Source of the DNA: Megasphaera coli
GTDB lineage: Bacteria > Bacillota > Negativicutes > Veillonellales > Megasphaeraceae
NCBI RefSeq assembly: GCF_900095855.1
Contig: NZ_FMIY01000002.1
Location: 1,471,697-1,535,696 of the forward strand
Length of the DNA: 64,000 bases
Direction: 5' to 3'
Shown: positions 51,325 through 60,852 of the stretch, one piece after another
Layout of the letters: the number at the start of each line of letters is the position of its first letter
Numbering within the stretch: position 1 is the stretch's first letter
Program-made: the position numbers and the translations under genes
Notes under the pieces: model-generated
What the model saw: only the letters and a program-made list of their open reading frames with translations
Database searches by the model: none
Told to the model about the DNA's origin: nothing

Positions 51325-52611
51325 ATGTTTACAAGTAATGAAAATACTAGGTTAACATTAAAACAATTTATTATTATTTTCTTTCTCGGGCTGGGGTATA
51401 CCGTAGTTTATGCAACTCCCTTTATCCAATATGTTTTTTATGATTCCCTCGTATCAGCACTTGGCTGTTCTCAACAACAACTAGGTTATTTAATCACTAT
51501 CTTTGGCATCGGTAATATACTGGCGGCCTTTGGAGGAATATTAAGTGATAAATTTAATACTAAAACTATATATATGATAGGCATTGGATTAATTTGTATC
51601 TTGAATTTCTTATTTGTATTCAATATGAATTATGAATTTGCTCTTTTCACCTGGGCCGGATTTGCTTTCGCCGGCTTGTTCCTGTATTTTCCGGCACACA
51701 TTAAATTAAGCCGGCTTGTAGGCAGTGAACACCAACAGGGAACTATTTTTGGATTTGTTGAGGCTTTTTGTGGAGTAGGAAATGTCATCGTAAACTTTAT
51801 TGCATTATATTTTTTTACAAAATTTGCAACTGATGCATATGGAATAAACGGATTGAAAGCAGCAATTGTCTGTTATGCCGTCATCGGAGTTTTTACGTTA
51901 ATTGGATTATATTTTTTAATTCCCAAACCGGAACAACAAGGAAATAAAGATGAAGATACAGAAAAAATGACATTTTCTGACTGGATTCATGTAATGACAG
52001 ATATACGGACATGGATGTCCGGTATAGCTGTCTTCGCAACATATACAATGTATTGTACTTTGTCATATTATACCCCGTATTTTACAAATGTATTAGGCAC
52101 ATCTGTTGCTTTTACAGGAGGATTAGCTATCATCCGTATATACGGAACTCGCTTTGTCGGAGCGCCGCTTGGAGGATGGCTGGGTGATAAAATTCATTCA
52201 TTATCAGCTGTGGTCGGTTTTGCTTTATCAGGTGCTATTGTTTTTGTCATTGTATTTAAATTATTACCGGTAGGAATCGCTCCTGCTTTACTTATAGTGA
52301 TGACAATTCTGACAGCTGTTTTTACATATATGGCTAGAGGTTCCATGTTTGCTGTTCCGACAGAATTGCAAATTCCCAGAAAGTATGCAGGATCCACGTC
52401 CGGTTTAGTTTGTTGCATCGGATACTGTCCTGATTTATTTATATTTGTTCTTTATGGTTATTGGCTTGATACCTATGGGAATGCCGGATTTGACAAAATA
52501 TTTTTGTTTTCCACTGTGGTTATGGCAATCGGAGTCTTAAATTCTATATTGATTCAAATATACAAGAAGAAGCATAAGATTTCTAATTCTAAGGATGCCC
52601 CTATAGTATAA
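51325..52611 (+). CDS. MFS transporter 1 of the island
   Basis: The 428-residue protein has 12 membrane helices of the major facilitator type, with GFVEAFCGVGNVIVNFIALY near residue 145 and GRSMF-like cytosolic loops. It is a paralog of the protein at 55366-56622, sharing PFIQYVFYD, AGFAFAGLFLYFPAHIKLSR and the C-terminal GYCPDLFIFVLYGYWLDTYGNAGFD blocks, and both belong to an MFS branch whose substrates I cannot name. Neighbours suggest a 2-hydroxyacid, 2-oxoacid or carboxylate. ATG 51325 follows AAAGGAGGG. It is the first gene after the operator. Confidence 0.85.
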   Translation: MFTSNENTRLTLKQFIIIFFLGLGYTVVYATPFIQYVFYDSLVSALGCSQQQLGYLITIFGIGNILAAFGGILSDKFNTKTIYMIGIGLICILNFLFVFNMNYEFALFTWAGFAFAGLFLYFPAHIKLSRLVGSEHQQGTIFGFVEAFCGVGNVIVNFIALYFFTKFATDAYGINGLKAAIVCYAVIGVFTLIGLYFLIPKPEQQGNKDEDTEKMTFSDWIHVMTDIRTWMSGIAVFATYTMYCTLSYYTPYFTNVLGTSVAFTGGLAIIRIYGTRFVGAPLGGWLGDKIHSLSAVVGFALSGAIVFVIVFKLLPVGIAPALLIVMTILTAVFTYMARGSMFAVPTELQIPRKYAGSTSGLVCCIGYCPDLFIFVLYGYWLDTYGNAGFDKIFLFSTVVMAIGVLNSILIQIYKKKHKISNSKDAPIV

Positions 52612-52628
52612 AGAAAGGAGAATGCCTA

Positions 52629-54020
52629 ATGGAACAAAAAATCATTTGTCAATTGCAGAAGATTTGTGGGGAAAAATATGTCTACACCTTATCTGAAGAT
52701 GTAAAAAGATATTTGTACGATGAAACAGAAGAATTAATTAGACCACAGGCCAATACGGATTGTATTGTCGTCCGTCCATCAACAAATGAAGAAGTAGCTC
52801 AAATATTACAAACAGCAAATGAAATGAATTTTTATGTAATTCCTCGTGGTGGCGGTACCGGTGCCTGTGGTGCCGTCGTTCCGACAAAGCCAAGTGTCAT
52901 CTTATCAATGGAACGGTTTAAAAATATTATAGAAGTGGACCGTACAGGCATGATGATAACGGCACAATCCGGAGTTACCTTATATGAATTAAACGAATTC
53001 TTAGATAAAGAAGTACATGAACTTTATTTTCCTTGCCATCCTGGCGATGAGGGAGCACAACTTGGCGGCTTAGCCGTTGAAAATGCCGGTGGAGTCCGGG
53101 CCGTAAAACATGGTATTATGCGGAATTATGTTAAAGGCTTAAAAGTATGTCTTGCTTCCGGTGAAATTGTACAGCTTGGCGGAAAATTACTGAAAAACAA
53201 CATGGGTTATGATCTTATGCATTTAATTATTGGCTCTGAAGGAACATTGTGCGTTATTTTAGAAGTTACTTTTAAACTTCATCCACGATTAGAGCATACC
53301 GGAGCCATGGTTGTATCTTTTAATAATGCCAAGGATGCAATAGATTGTGTAGCTGCAGTACAGACATCAGGCATTATTCCTTTAGCAGTAGAATATATGG
53401 ATAGAGTTATAGCTTTAAAAACAGCGGAGGAAATCGGAAAACCTTGGCCACTCCATGATAGGGGTAATGTTGATATCATTTATATGCTGGAAGGGAAGTC
53501 GGAAGACGAGTTATATGAAATGGCAGAAAAAATAGATATGATTTCAGCTCAAACAGGAGCCTTAACTTGTATTATTGCAGAAGATGAAAAGAAGCAGAAG
53601 GTTATTTTAGATATTCGTTCTGCCATATATGAGGTATTTAAGCCGTATTTTGTTGATTCTCTTGATACGGCAGTGCCCATGTGCCATGTAAATGATTTAC
53701 TTACCGATTTTGATAATATTGCCTCAAAATATGGAACAACGACACCGCGAGTAGGACATGTAGCAGATGGGAATTTTCACAATTTTATTTTGAGGAATAA
53801 TGATGGTTCTGTCCCGGAATGGGCAGATGATATACGGCGGGAGTTTTATGAGGCGGCAATTACTTATGGCGGTACAATAACGGCAGAACACGGAACCGGG
53901 AAAACCCGAAAAGATTACATGACCATGCAATATTCCCCCGGAATATTATCAATTATGAAAGGCATTAAAAATATTTTCGACCCGAAAGGTATTTTAAATC
54001 CAAACTGCATATTAGATTAA
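52629..54020 (+). CDS. FAD-dependent 2-hydroxyacid dehydrogenase (GlcD/D-lactate dehydrogenase type)
   Basis: The 463-residue protein has an N-terminal FAD_binding_4 domain (about 38-180: VVRPSTNEEVAQIL, IPRGGGTGACGAVVP, GVRAVKHGIMRNYVKG) and a C-terminal FAD-oxidase domain (about 220-460) with the metal-binding GHVADGNFHNF and AEHGTGKTRKDY. It oxidises a 2-hydroxyacid to the 2-oxoacid; in anaerobes of this type the electrons usually pass to an electron-transfer flavoprotein, though no Etf genes lie here. In the island it would feed the same 2-oxoacid pool as the aminotransferase. Start ATG 52629, after AAAGGAG. Confidence 0.88.
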   Translation: MEQKIICQLQKICGEKYVYTLSEDVKRYLYDETEELIRPQANTDCIVVRPSTNEEVAQILQTANEMNFYVIPRGGGTGACGAVVPTKPSVILSMERFKNIIEVDRTGMMITAQSGVTLYELNEFLDKEVHELYFPCHPGDEGAQLGGLAVENAGGVRAVKHGIMRNYVKGLKVCLASGEIVQLGGKLLKNNMGYDLMHLIIGSEGTLCVILEVTFKLHPRLEHTGAMVVSFNNAKDAIDCVAAVQTSGIIPLAVEYMDRVIALKTAEEIGKPWPLHDRGNVDIIYMLEGKSEDELYEMAEKIDMISAQTGALTCIIAEDEKKQKVILDIRSAIYEVFKPYFVDSLDTAVPMCHVNDLLTDFDNIASKYGTTTPRVGHVADGNFHNFILRNNDGSVPEWADDIRREFYEAAITYGGTITAEHGTGKTRKDYMTMQYSPGILSIMKGIKNIFDPKGILNPNCILD

Positions 54021-54107
54021 GAAATAACTTCCGGTAAAAATAAAATCTGTAAAAAGTATTTTACTGTAAGCTTCATTAAGAATGCTGATAAAAGGAGTGT
54101 GAGTATA

Positions 54108-55289
54108 ATGAACTTTTCTGTAAGAATGTCCAGAATCAAACCGTCTGCTATTCGTGATGTGCAAAAGAAGATCTCGCAGCGTCCGGGTGTTATCTCTTTT
54201 GCAGCAGGGCTTCCGGATCCTGATTTGTTTCCGTTAGATGATTTATCTGCAGCGACAGAGGCAACAATTCATAAACATGGAAAAATTGCTTTTCAATACG
54301 GCTTGACAAAAGGGTACGGGCCTATGATTGATACCATTATTCACCGTATGAAATCTAAAGAAAACGTGGAGGCACTGCCGGAAAATATTATTATGACGAC
54401 GGGGTCGCAACAAGGGCTTGCTTTATGTGCAATGATGCTTCTTGAGGAAGGTGATATTGTTGTGGCGGAAAATCCCAGCTATTTGGGGGGAATTAATGCC
54501 TGCCGTCCTTATGGAGTATCGTTTATCGGTGTGGATACTGATGACGAAGGTATAGATACGGAGCTGTTGGATAAGAGTCTTCGTGAAAATCAGAAGGTTA
54601 AGCTGCTATATGTTATCCCGAATTTTCAAAATCCAACGGGAAAGGCTTGGTCTTTAAAGCGGCGAATAGCATTTATGGAAGTAATTAAAAAATATGATGT
54701 ATTAGTCGTTGAAGATAATCCTTATGGAGAAATTCGCTTTGAAGGAAGCCCGGTCCCGTCTTTAAAATCCATGGATACAGAAGGGAAGATTGTTTATTTG
54801 GGATCATTTTCAAAAGTTTTAGCTCCCGGCTTACGATTGGCTTGGATCTGCGCAACTTCTGAAATTATTCGTCAGGCGGAACTTATTAAAGAAGGCTGGG
54901 ACTTGCAGTGCAATCAATTCTGTCAGGTTCAGGCCGTGGAATATATTCAATCTTTTGACTTTGAAGCTCATATTAAAAAGATTCAACAACGATATAAAGG
55001 TAAATGCAATTTAATGTTAGAACAGATGAGCAAAGAATTTCCCGAAAACGTTTCCTTTACCCGGCCGGAGGGGGGCATGTTTATTTGGGTGACACTTCCG
55101 GAACATTTAGATGCCGGTACATTTTTGGATATTGCTTTAGAAAAAGGCGTAGCCTATGTACCCGGTGAATTTTTCTATGCCGATGAAGGACCTAAAAATA
55201 CATTGAGAATGAATTTTACAACCGTATCGGAAGAAAAAATCGCAGAAGGAATTAAACTGTTAGGGCAAGCACTGCATGGCGTTTGCTAA
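54108..55289 (+). CDS. PLP-dependent aminotransferase (2-aminoadipate/KAT-II type)
   Basis: The 393-residue fold-type I aminotransferase has GVISFAAGLPDPDLFP near 25, TTGSQQGLALCAMML near 92, VIPNFQNPTGKAW near 170, and YLGSFSKVLAPGLRLAW with the PLP-binding lysine near 233. These features match the LysN / kynurenine-aminotransferase-like group that acts on branched, aromatic or aminoadipate substrates. With the oxidoreductase it would turn an amino acid into a 2-oxoacid. ATG 54108 is ten bases after GGAG; the GTG nine bases upstream is too close to that site. Confidence 0.88.
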   Translation: MNFSVRMSRIKPSAIRDVQKKISQRPGVISFAAGLPDPDLFPLDDLSAATEATIHKHGKIAFQYGLTKGYGPMIDTIIHRMKSKENVEALPENIIMTTGSQQGLALCAMMLLEEGDIVVAENPSYLGGINACRPYGVSFIGVDTDDEGIDTELLDKSLRENQKVKLLYVIPNFQNPTGKAWSLKRRIAFMEVIKKYDVLVVEDNPYGEIRFEGSPVPSLKSMDTEGKIVYLGSFSKVLAPGLRLAWICATSEIIRQAELIKEGWDLQCNQFCQVQAVEYIQSFDFEAHIKKIQQRYKGKCNLMLEQMSKEFPENVSFTRPEGGMFIWVTLPEHLDAGTFLDIALEKGVAYVPGEFFYADEGPKNTLRMNFTTVSEEKIAEGIKLLGQALHGVC

Positions 55290-55365
55290 ATAAATCCTGT
55301 CGGTATACCTGCAGGTGCGGATATTCTTGTTTGAGTATAGCTGTGTTTTTTGAGGAGGTATTCAT

Positions 55366-56622
55366 ATGAGTTACAAGATAAGCCCCAAATTAGTATTTAC
55401 TATGCTTATTTTAGGTGCGTGTTGGTCCATTGTTTATATTATTCCCTTTATTCAGTATATTTGGTATGACCCTTTCAAAGAATTTATTCACGGTACAAAT
55501 ATGGAGATGGGGTTTCTTATCACGATTTACGGTTTCGGAAATGTTTGGGGCGCCCCTTTAGGCGGCTGGTTTGCCGACCGGTTCAATTATAAATATATTT
55601 ATGCCGGTTCTGTCATATTAAATGGATTAATTACCTTGGCTTTCGTTTTTAACCCGACTTATTCTTTTGCGGTAGCTATGTGGGTAGGCTTTGCATTTGC
55701 CAGTTTGTTTATGAATTATCCCGCTCATATCAAAATTATCAGGAGCCTGACTACTGATGAAAACCAGGGAAAAATCTTCGGTTTCAATGAAACCTTTATA
55801 GGTGTCTGGAATATTATTATCAATATGATGATGATGGCTATCTATGTGAAATTTATGGAAGGGATTGCCGGGCTTACGGCAGCAATGATTGGAGTTGCTA
55901 TATTATCTATCATATTAGGTGCTATTGTCTGTATCGTATTGGAAAGTCCCAAAAAACAGCTTATTCGGGAAGAACAGTCCAATATTGTCAAGGATTTTAT
56001 GCTTGTCGGTAAAAATCCGGCAACTTGGCTTGTTGCCATTCTTGTGTTTTCCATTTATTCTTTTTTAACGACCTTAACATATTTTACTCCTTATTTTACG
56101 AATGTTCTGGGAGTAACCATCGTTTTTACCGGATGGGTCGCGATTTTACGCCAACATGGCATGACATTGCTGGGGGCTCCGATCGGCGGTTTTCTGTCTG
56201 ATTGGATCAAATCTCCTTCGAAGGTTTTGGTAGGAGTGCAGGTCCTGGGCGTGCTGGGTTTCATTTTGTTATTGACAGTTCATGAAATGAGTGCCGCGTT
56301 TATTATTGCATTAACGCTTATTTTATCGGCAGCCGTTTATATTGGACGGGGCTCTTACTATGCGACTATTACAGAAGCCGGGATTCCGAGAGAATTGACG
56401 GCATCGACTATCGGCATTGCCGCGGCGGTCGGATTTTCACCGGATCTTTTCCAATTTACATTGTTCGGATATTGGCTGGATATTTACGGCAATGCTGCCT
56501 ATGCCTACATGTTTATTTTCCAAGGGATCGTTTTAATTATCGGTACATTCGCGGCTATAGGAATTTTGCGGCTCCGTAGAAAAAACAGGCCCTATATCGA
56601 AGAAGCACATACTGCTGAATAA
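55366..56622 (+). CDS. MFS transporter 2 of the island
   Basis: The 418-residue protein is a 12-helix MFS transporter and a clear paralog of the one at 51325-52611 (PFIQYIWYD, VGFAFASLFMNYPAHIKI, GFNETFIGVWNIIINMMM, and GFSPDLFQFTLFGYWLDIYGNAAY). Two paralogs in one operon suggest uptake and efflux or two related acids. TGAGGAGG precedes the start. It follows the aminotransferase by 76 bases. Confidence 0.86.
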   Translation: MSYKISPKLVFTMLILGACWSIVYIIPFIQYIWYDPFKEFIHGTNMEMGFLITIYGFGNVWGAPLGGWFADRFNYKYIYAGSVILNGLITLAFVFNPTYSFAVAMWVGFAFASLFMNYPAHIKIIRSLTTDENQGKIFGFNETFIGVWNIIINMMMMAIYVKFMEGIAGLTAAMIGVAILSIILGAIVCIVLESPKKQLIREEQSNIVKDFMLVGKNPATWLVAILVFSIYSFLTTLTYFTPYFTNVLGVTIVFTGWVAILRQHGMTLLGAPIGGFLSDWIKSPSKVLVGVQVLGVLGFILLLTVHEMSAAFIIALTLILSAAVYIGRGSYYATITEAGIPRELTASTIGIAAAVGFSPDLFQFTLFGYWLDIYGNAAYAYMFIFQGIVLIIGTFAAIGILRLRRKNRPYIEEAHTAE

Positions 56623-56644
56623 GACTTTTTTATGAAACAATAAT

Positions 56645-56657
56645 AGAACAATGTTCT
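56645..56657. promoter_or_regulatory. Operator candidate 2 of the island
   Basis: AGAACA (56645-56650) and TGTTCT (56652-56657) are inverse around one A, and share AACAATGTTCT with operator candidate 1. They are flanked by a wider dyad TTTATGAAA (56629-56637) / TTTCATAAA (56661-56669). This ends just before the ribosome site of the permease, so an internal promoter may exist here. Confidence 0.55.
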
Positions 56658-56682
56658 GTTTTTCATAAAGGAGGTGCTTTAT

Positions 56683-58146
56683 ATGAAGTCCGACAGCAGT
56701 GACAGTACTTTAAAACGCACTTTAAAAGGCCGCCATATTAATATGATCGCATTGGGCGGAACGATTGGTACCGGCCTTTTCGTAGCTATGGGAGGATCCC
56801 TCAGTACTGCCGGCGCCGGCGGAACTCTTGTTGCTTATAGTGCTATCGGTTGTATGGTTTATTTTCTTATGACCAGTTTGGGGGAAATGTCTACCTATAT
56901 CCCTGTATCCGGTTCATTTGAAACCTATGCTTCACGGTTTATTGATCCGGCGCTCGGATTTGCCCTGGGATGGAATTATTGGCTCAATTGGACTGTAACC
57001 GTTGCATCGGAACTCGTTGCGGCAGCCATGCTTATCCGCTTTTGGTTTCCTGATACAAGTTCTTTTTTATGGAGCGCCTTGTTTCTGACGATTTTAATTT
57101 TCCTTAATGTTTTATCGGCAAAATTGTACGGGGAATCGGAATTCTGGTTTGCCGGCATCAAGGTTATTACCGTTATTGTGTTTCTTATTGCCGGAGTAGG
57201 TCTTATTACAGGACTTATCGGCGACAAGCCGGTCGGTTTTGAGAATCTGACGGCAGGAGAAGGGCTGTTTCCCGGAGGAATTTATGCCGGCTTCAGTGTT
57301 TTTCTTATTGCAGGCTATTCTTTTATGGGAACTGAAGTTATCGGTGTTGCCGCCGGAGAATCGGAGCATCCGAAACGTGATGTCCCCAAGGCCATCCATG
57401 CGGTATTCTGGCGAATTTTTCTGTTTTATATAGGGACGATCGTCGTTGTCGGTTTGCTTATGCCATATAACGATCCCGAACTCTTGCACAGCGGTATTGA
57501 AGCTATCGGTGTCAGTCCCTTCGTTTTGGTATTTGAACGCTCGGGAATGGCAATGGCCGCGACCGTTATGAATTTTATTATATTAACGGCAGTGCTGTCC
57601 TGTGGAAATACGGGGATTTATGCCGGATCACGCATGCTTTATGCCATGGCTCGGGAAGGAAAAGCGCCTGCCCTATTGACTAAAACGAGCAGAAACGGCG
57701 TTCCTTATCTTGCGGTCCTTACTACGGCCGCTGTCGGAATGCTGTCTTTTCTTACTTCTTTTGCAGGAACCGGTACCGTTTATGTTTGGCTCGTCGATGG
57801 TGCCGGCCTGACCAGCTTTATTGCCTGGTTCGGTATTGCCTGGAGTCACTATCGCTTTCGACTGGCATATATAGCACAGGGGAAGAAGCTGGAAGAACTT
57901 CCTTACAGCAGCCGCGGGTTTCCCTTCGGGCCAATTTTAGGCATGGTTGTCTGTACCATTGTTATAGTGGGACAAGCCACATTCTTTATTACTGATGAAA
58001 GCATTGACTGGAGCGGGCTTATTGTAACATACAGCAGTGTTCCTTTATTCCTGTGTCTTTTTATGTGGTACAAAATAAAGTACCGTACGCACGGTATAAA
58101 AGCGGAAGAAGCCGATTTTTCTTCGATCAAAGAATCCCGTACATAA
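56683..58146 (+). CDS. Amino acid permease (APC family, LysP/GabP type)
   Basis: The 487-residue protein has 12 membrane helices and the APC signature GRHINMIALGGTIGTGLFVAMG near residue 16, a GWNYWLNWTVTVASELVAAA stretch near 96, GYSFMGTEVIGVAAGESEHPKRDVPKAI near 212 and SRMLYAMAREGKAPALLTKT near 323. It should import the amino acid used by the island's aminotransferase; the sequence resembles broad amino acid transporters and does not settle which. ATG 56683 follows AAGGAGGTG by six bases. An operator-like palindrome lies just before it. Confidence 0.9.
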   Translation: MKSDSSDSTLKRTLKGRHINMIALGGTIGTGLFVAMGGSLSTAGAGGTLVAYSAIGCMVYFLMTSLGEMSTYIPVSGSFETYASRFIDPALGFALGWNYWLNWTVTVASELVAAAMLIRFWFPDTSSFLWSALFLTILIFLNVLSAKLYGESEFWFAGIKVITVIVFLIAGVGLITGLIGDKPVGFENLTAGEGLFPGGIYAGFSVFLIAGYSFMGTEVIGVAAGESEHPKRDVPKAIHAVFWRIFLFYIGTIVVVGLLMPYNDPELLHSGIEAIGVSPFVLVFERSGMAMAATVMNFIILTAVLSCGNTGIYAGSRMLYAMAREGKAPALLTKTSRNGVPYLAVLTTAAVGMLSFLTSFAGTGTVYVWLVDGAGLTSFIAWFGIAWSHYRFRLAYIAQGKKLEELPYSSRGFPFGPILGMVVCTIVIVGQATFFITDESIDWSGLIVTYSSVPLFLCLFMWYKIKYRTHGIKAEEADFSSIKESRT

Positions 58147-58178
58147 TCAAAATAAGCGGGTTTAGAGGGAGATGAATT

Positions 58179-59516
58179 ATGAATTATCAAGAAGAATATA
58201 AGAAAAAACTGACAACGCCGGAAGAAGCGGTAAAAGTCATACAAAGCGGAGATTGGGTGGAATACGGCTCCTTCGGCAGCCCGCTTATCGCCTTGGACAG
58301 GGCCTTGGCAGCAAGACGGGATGAATTGCATGATGTTAAGATCCGTACCGATTTTGACCCTGTCATGCCCGCTGTAGTTGAAGCGGATCCGGAAGGAAAC
58401 GCTTTTACATATCACAGCTTTCAGTTTAGTGCCGTTGAACGCCATCTGATGAAGGAAGGCAAATGTTACTATATTCCAATGCTTTATCATGAGCTTCCTA
58501 CATATTTCAGCAAAATTTATGACTGTTCGGTAGCCATGGTTCCCGTATCTCCGATGGACGAATTCGGAAATTTCTATTTAGGGCCGCAGGTCTCTCATAA
58601 TAAAGAAATGATTGATCATGCCAAAATCGTCATTTTGGAAGTAAATGATCAGATGCCCCGCTGTTTGGGCGGTTACTACGAAACTGTCCATATTTCCGAA
58701 GCAGATCTTGTTGTTGAAACAAGCAATCCTCTTATAGAAGTACCGCCGGCAAAATCAGACGCTGTTGATGAACGGATTGCGCATCACGTTATGAATGAAC
58801 TTTGTGACGGCGCTACCATTCAGCTCGGAATCGGAGGTATTCCCAATGCAATTGGTGCGATGATCTCCGTATCCGATTTGACGGACTTGGGGATTCATAC
58901 GGAAATGTTTACCGATTCCATGGTGGATATGGTGCGTTCGGGGCGTGTTACAGGGAGAAAAAAGAAAATTAATTGCAGTAAACACGTTTATACTTTTGCA
59001 ATGGGAATGAAGGAATGCTACGAGTTTGTAAATAACAACTCTTCTTGTGCCGCCTTTCCCGTAAATTATGTCAATGATCCGTTTGTTATTGCTCAGCATG
59101 ATAATTTTATGGCTATTAACGGAGCCTTGGAGGTGGATTTGTATGGACAAGTATCGTCGGAGAGCTCCGGAATATTTCAGATTTCCGGTACCGGCGGACA
59201 AATCGATTTTATGCTCGGATCATATCGTTCTCAAGGCGGAAAAGGTTTTATCTGCCTGCCGTCGACATTTAAGAAAAAAGACGGTACAGTCATTAGCCGC
59301 ATCCGAAATTGTTTTGAGCCTTACACTGTTGTAACGATGCCTCGAACTATAACAAATTATATCGTTACGGAATACGGTGCAGTTCAACTGAAGGGAAAAT
59401 CAACCTGGGAAAGGGCGGAGTTGCTTATTTCTATTGCCCACCCGGATTTTAGAGAAAACTTAATCAGACAGGCAGAATATATGAAAATTTGGCGCAGAAG
59501 TCAAAAACGCATTTGA
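58179..59516 (+). CDS. Acetyl-CoA hydrolase/transferase-family CoA-transferase 3, of the island
   Basis: The 445-residue protein is the third CoA-transferase of this window, with GIGGIPNAIGA, LGIHTEMFTD (Glu242 as expected thioester residue) and SSESSGIFQISGTGGQIDF. It lies between the permease (32 bases) and the ferredoxin gene (43 bases) of the island. It should transfer CoA from the acyl-CoA made by the neighbouring oxidoreductase to acetate or another acid, releasing the end-product acid. The substrate is inferred from context. It is well separated in sequence from the other two. Confidence 0.88.
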   Translation: MNYQEEYKKKLTTPEEAVKVIQSGDWVEYGSFGSPLIALDRALAARRDELHDVKIRTDFDPVMPAVVEADPEGNAFTYHSFQFSAVERHLMKEGKCYYIPMLYHELPTYFSKIYDCSVAMVPVSPMDEFGNFYLGPQVSHNKEMIDHAKIVILEVNDQMPRCLGGYYETVHISEADLVVETSNPLIEVPPAKSDAVDERIAHHVMNELCDGATIQLGIGGIPNAIGAMISVSDLTDLGIHTEMFTDSMVDMVRSGRVTGRKKKINCSKHVYTFAMGMKECYEFVNNNSSCAAFPVNYVNDPFVIAQHDNFMAINGALEVDLYGQVSSESSGIFQISGTGGQIDFMLGSYRSQGGKGFICLPSTFKKKDGTVISRIRNCFEPYTVVTMPRTITNYIVTEYGAVQLKGKSTWERAELLISIAHPDFRENLIRQAEYMKIWRRSQKRI

Positions 59517-59559
59517 TCACCATAAATATATTCTTTGTAGCATCCGAGGAGGAGCCGGA

Positions 59560-59778
59560 ATGAATGAAACGATAAAAAGGAAAGTGTTGACACGTCTTGA
59601 GAGATGTAAACAATGTGAACTTTGTATTTTTTATTGTCCTAAAAAATGTATTTCATTCAGCGATGAAGTGAATGGCGGCGGCTATCATTATACCTGCATT
59701 GATGATACTGCATGCATCGGCTGCGGTACTTGTTATATTGTATGTCCGGACGGCGTATATGAAGTTTTGGGCAGTTAG
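59560..59778 (+). CDS. 2x[4Fe-4S] ferredoxin subunit of 2-oxoacid oxidoreductase
   Basis: The 72-residue protein has CKQCELCIFYCPKKC (about residues 16-30) and CIGCGTCYIVCPDGVYEV (about 51-68), the two [4Fe-4S] motifs of the delta subunit of KorDABC/VorDABC-type enzymes. It carries electrons from the TPP centre to the soluble ferredoxin. It comes 11 bases before the alpha-subunit gene. Confidence 0.93.
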   Translation: MNETIKRKVLTRLERCKQCELCIFYCPKKCISFSDEVNGGGYHYTCIDDTACIGCGTCYIVCPDGVYEVLGS

Positions 59779-59789
59779 GAGGCAGAAAA

Positions 59790-60851
59790 ATGAAACAATT
59801 TATGCAAGGAAATGAAGCCATTGCCGAGGCGGCAGTCCGAGCCGGAGCCAGAATGTTTGCCGGATATCCTATTACGCCGACAACAGAGATATTGGAATAT
59901 TTATCATGGCGTCTCCCTGAAGTCGGAGGGACCTTTGTACAAGCCGAATCAGAAGTTGCCAGCATCCATATGGTGGTGGGCGCCGCTACCTGCGGTGTCC
60001 GAGCACTTACGGCTTCCAGCGGGCCGGGGCTCAGCTTAAAGCAGGAAGGCATCTCGGTTTTGGCAGATGAACGGCTCCCGGCGCTTATTATTAATTCGGT
60101 ACGGTACGGCAACGGTATCGGAACGCTCGTATCATCCCAATGCGATTATCTTAGAGATACCCGCGGCGGAGGCAATGGCGACTACCGCCCGTTCGTACTC
60201 GCCCCTTCAAGTATTCAGGAGGCCGTTGATCTTGTAGGTATCGGTTTTGATTTGGCGGAAAAATATCGAATGGTTTGTATGCTGGAGACGGAAGCGGCAC
60301 TTAGCCATATGATGGAAGATTGTGAACTTCCGGAAATGCAGGATCCGCACCGATACGATTGGGGCATGGACGGGCATTATACGCATCCCCGAATCGGTAT
60401 ATTTGACCGCAACAGCGTGCAGGAGGCCAAGGAGTGGATGGTCGAAAAATATGCCCTTATCAAAGAAAATGAACAACGTTGGGAAGAAGGGTATCTAAAT
60501 GATGCCGAATATATTTTTGTTTCCTACGGGCTGCCGGGGCGCAGTACCGTCGGTGCCGTCGAGACTCTGCGCGCACGGGGAGAAAAAGCGGGTTTTATCC
60601 GTCCTATTACTTTATGGCCATTTCCCGAAAAGGCTTTTGAAAAGATAAGTGCTCATGTAAAGGGTATTATGACCATAGAAGCAAATGCGACAGGACAACT
60701 CATTGATGATGTCGCATTAACGGTAAAACGCCAAGGCAAGGGAATGATTCCGGTATATACACATCCTTATATTTGGGGAGTCGCGCCGCGCCGAACGATT
60801 ATTGACGACTATCAAAAAATGAAAGCAGGAGCCTTAAAGGAGGTATATTGA
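59790..60851 (+). CDS. 2-oxoacid:ferredoxin oxidoreductase alpha subunit (VorB/KorA type)
   Basis: The 353-residue protein matches the alpha subunits of 2-oxoacid:ferredoxin oxidoreductases: QGNEAIAEAAVRAGARMFAGYPITPTTEILEYL at the start and TASSGPGLSLKQEGISVLADERLPALIINSVR near 70. Such subunits of 2-oxoglutarate and of branched-chain (VorB) enzymes are similar, so the substrate stays open. It follows the ferredoxin gene and precedes the TPP-binding subunit by one base. Confidence 0.92.
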   Translation: MKQFMQGNEAIAEAAVRAGARMFAGYPITPTTEILEYLSWRLPEVGGTFVQAESEVASIHMVVGAATCGVRALTASSGPGLSLKQEGISVLADERLPALIINSVRYGNGIGTLVSSQCDYLRDTRGGGNGDYRPFVLAPSSIQEAVDLVGIGFDLAEKYRMVCMLETEAALSHMMEDCELPEMQDPHRYDWGMDGHYTHPRIGIFDRNSVQEAKEWMVEKYALIKENEQRWEEGYLNDAEYIFVSYGLPGRSTVGAVETLRARGEKAGFIRPITLWPFPEKAFEKISAHVKGIMTIEANATGQLIDDVALTVKRQGKGMIPVYTHPYIWGVAPRRTIIDDYQKMKAGALKEVY

Positions 60852-60852
60852 T

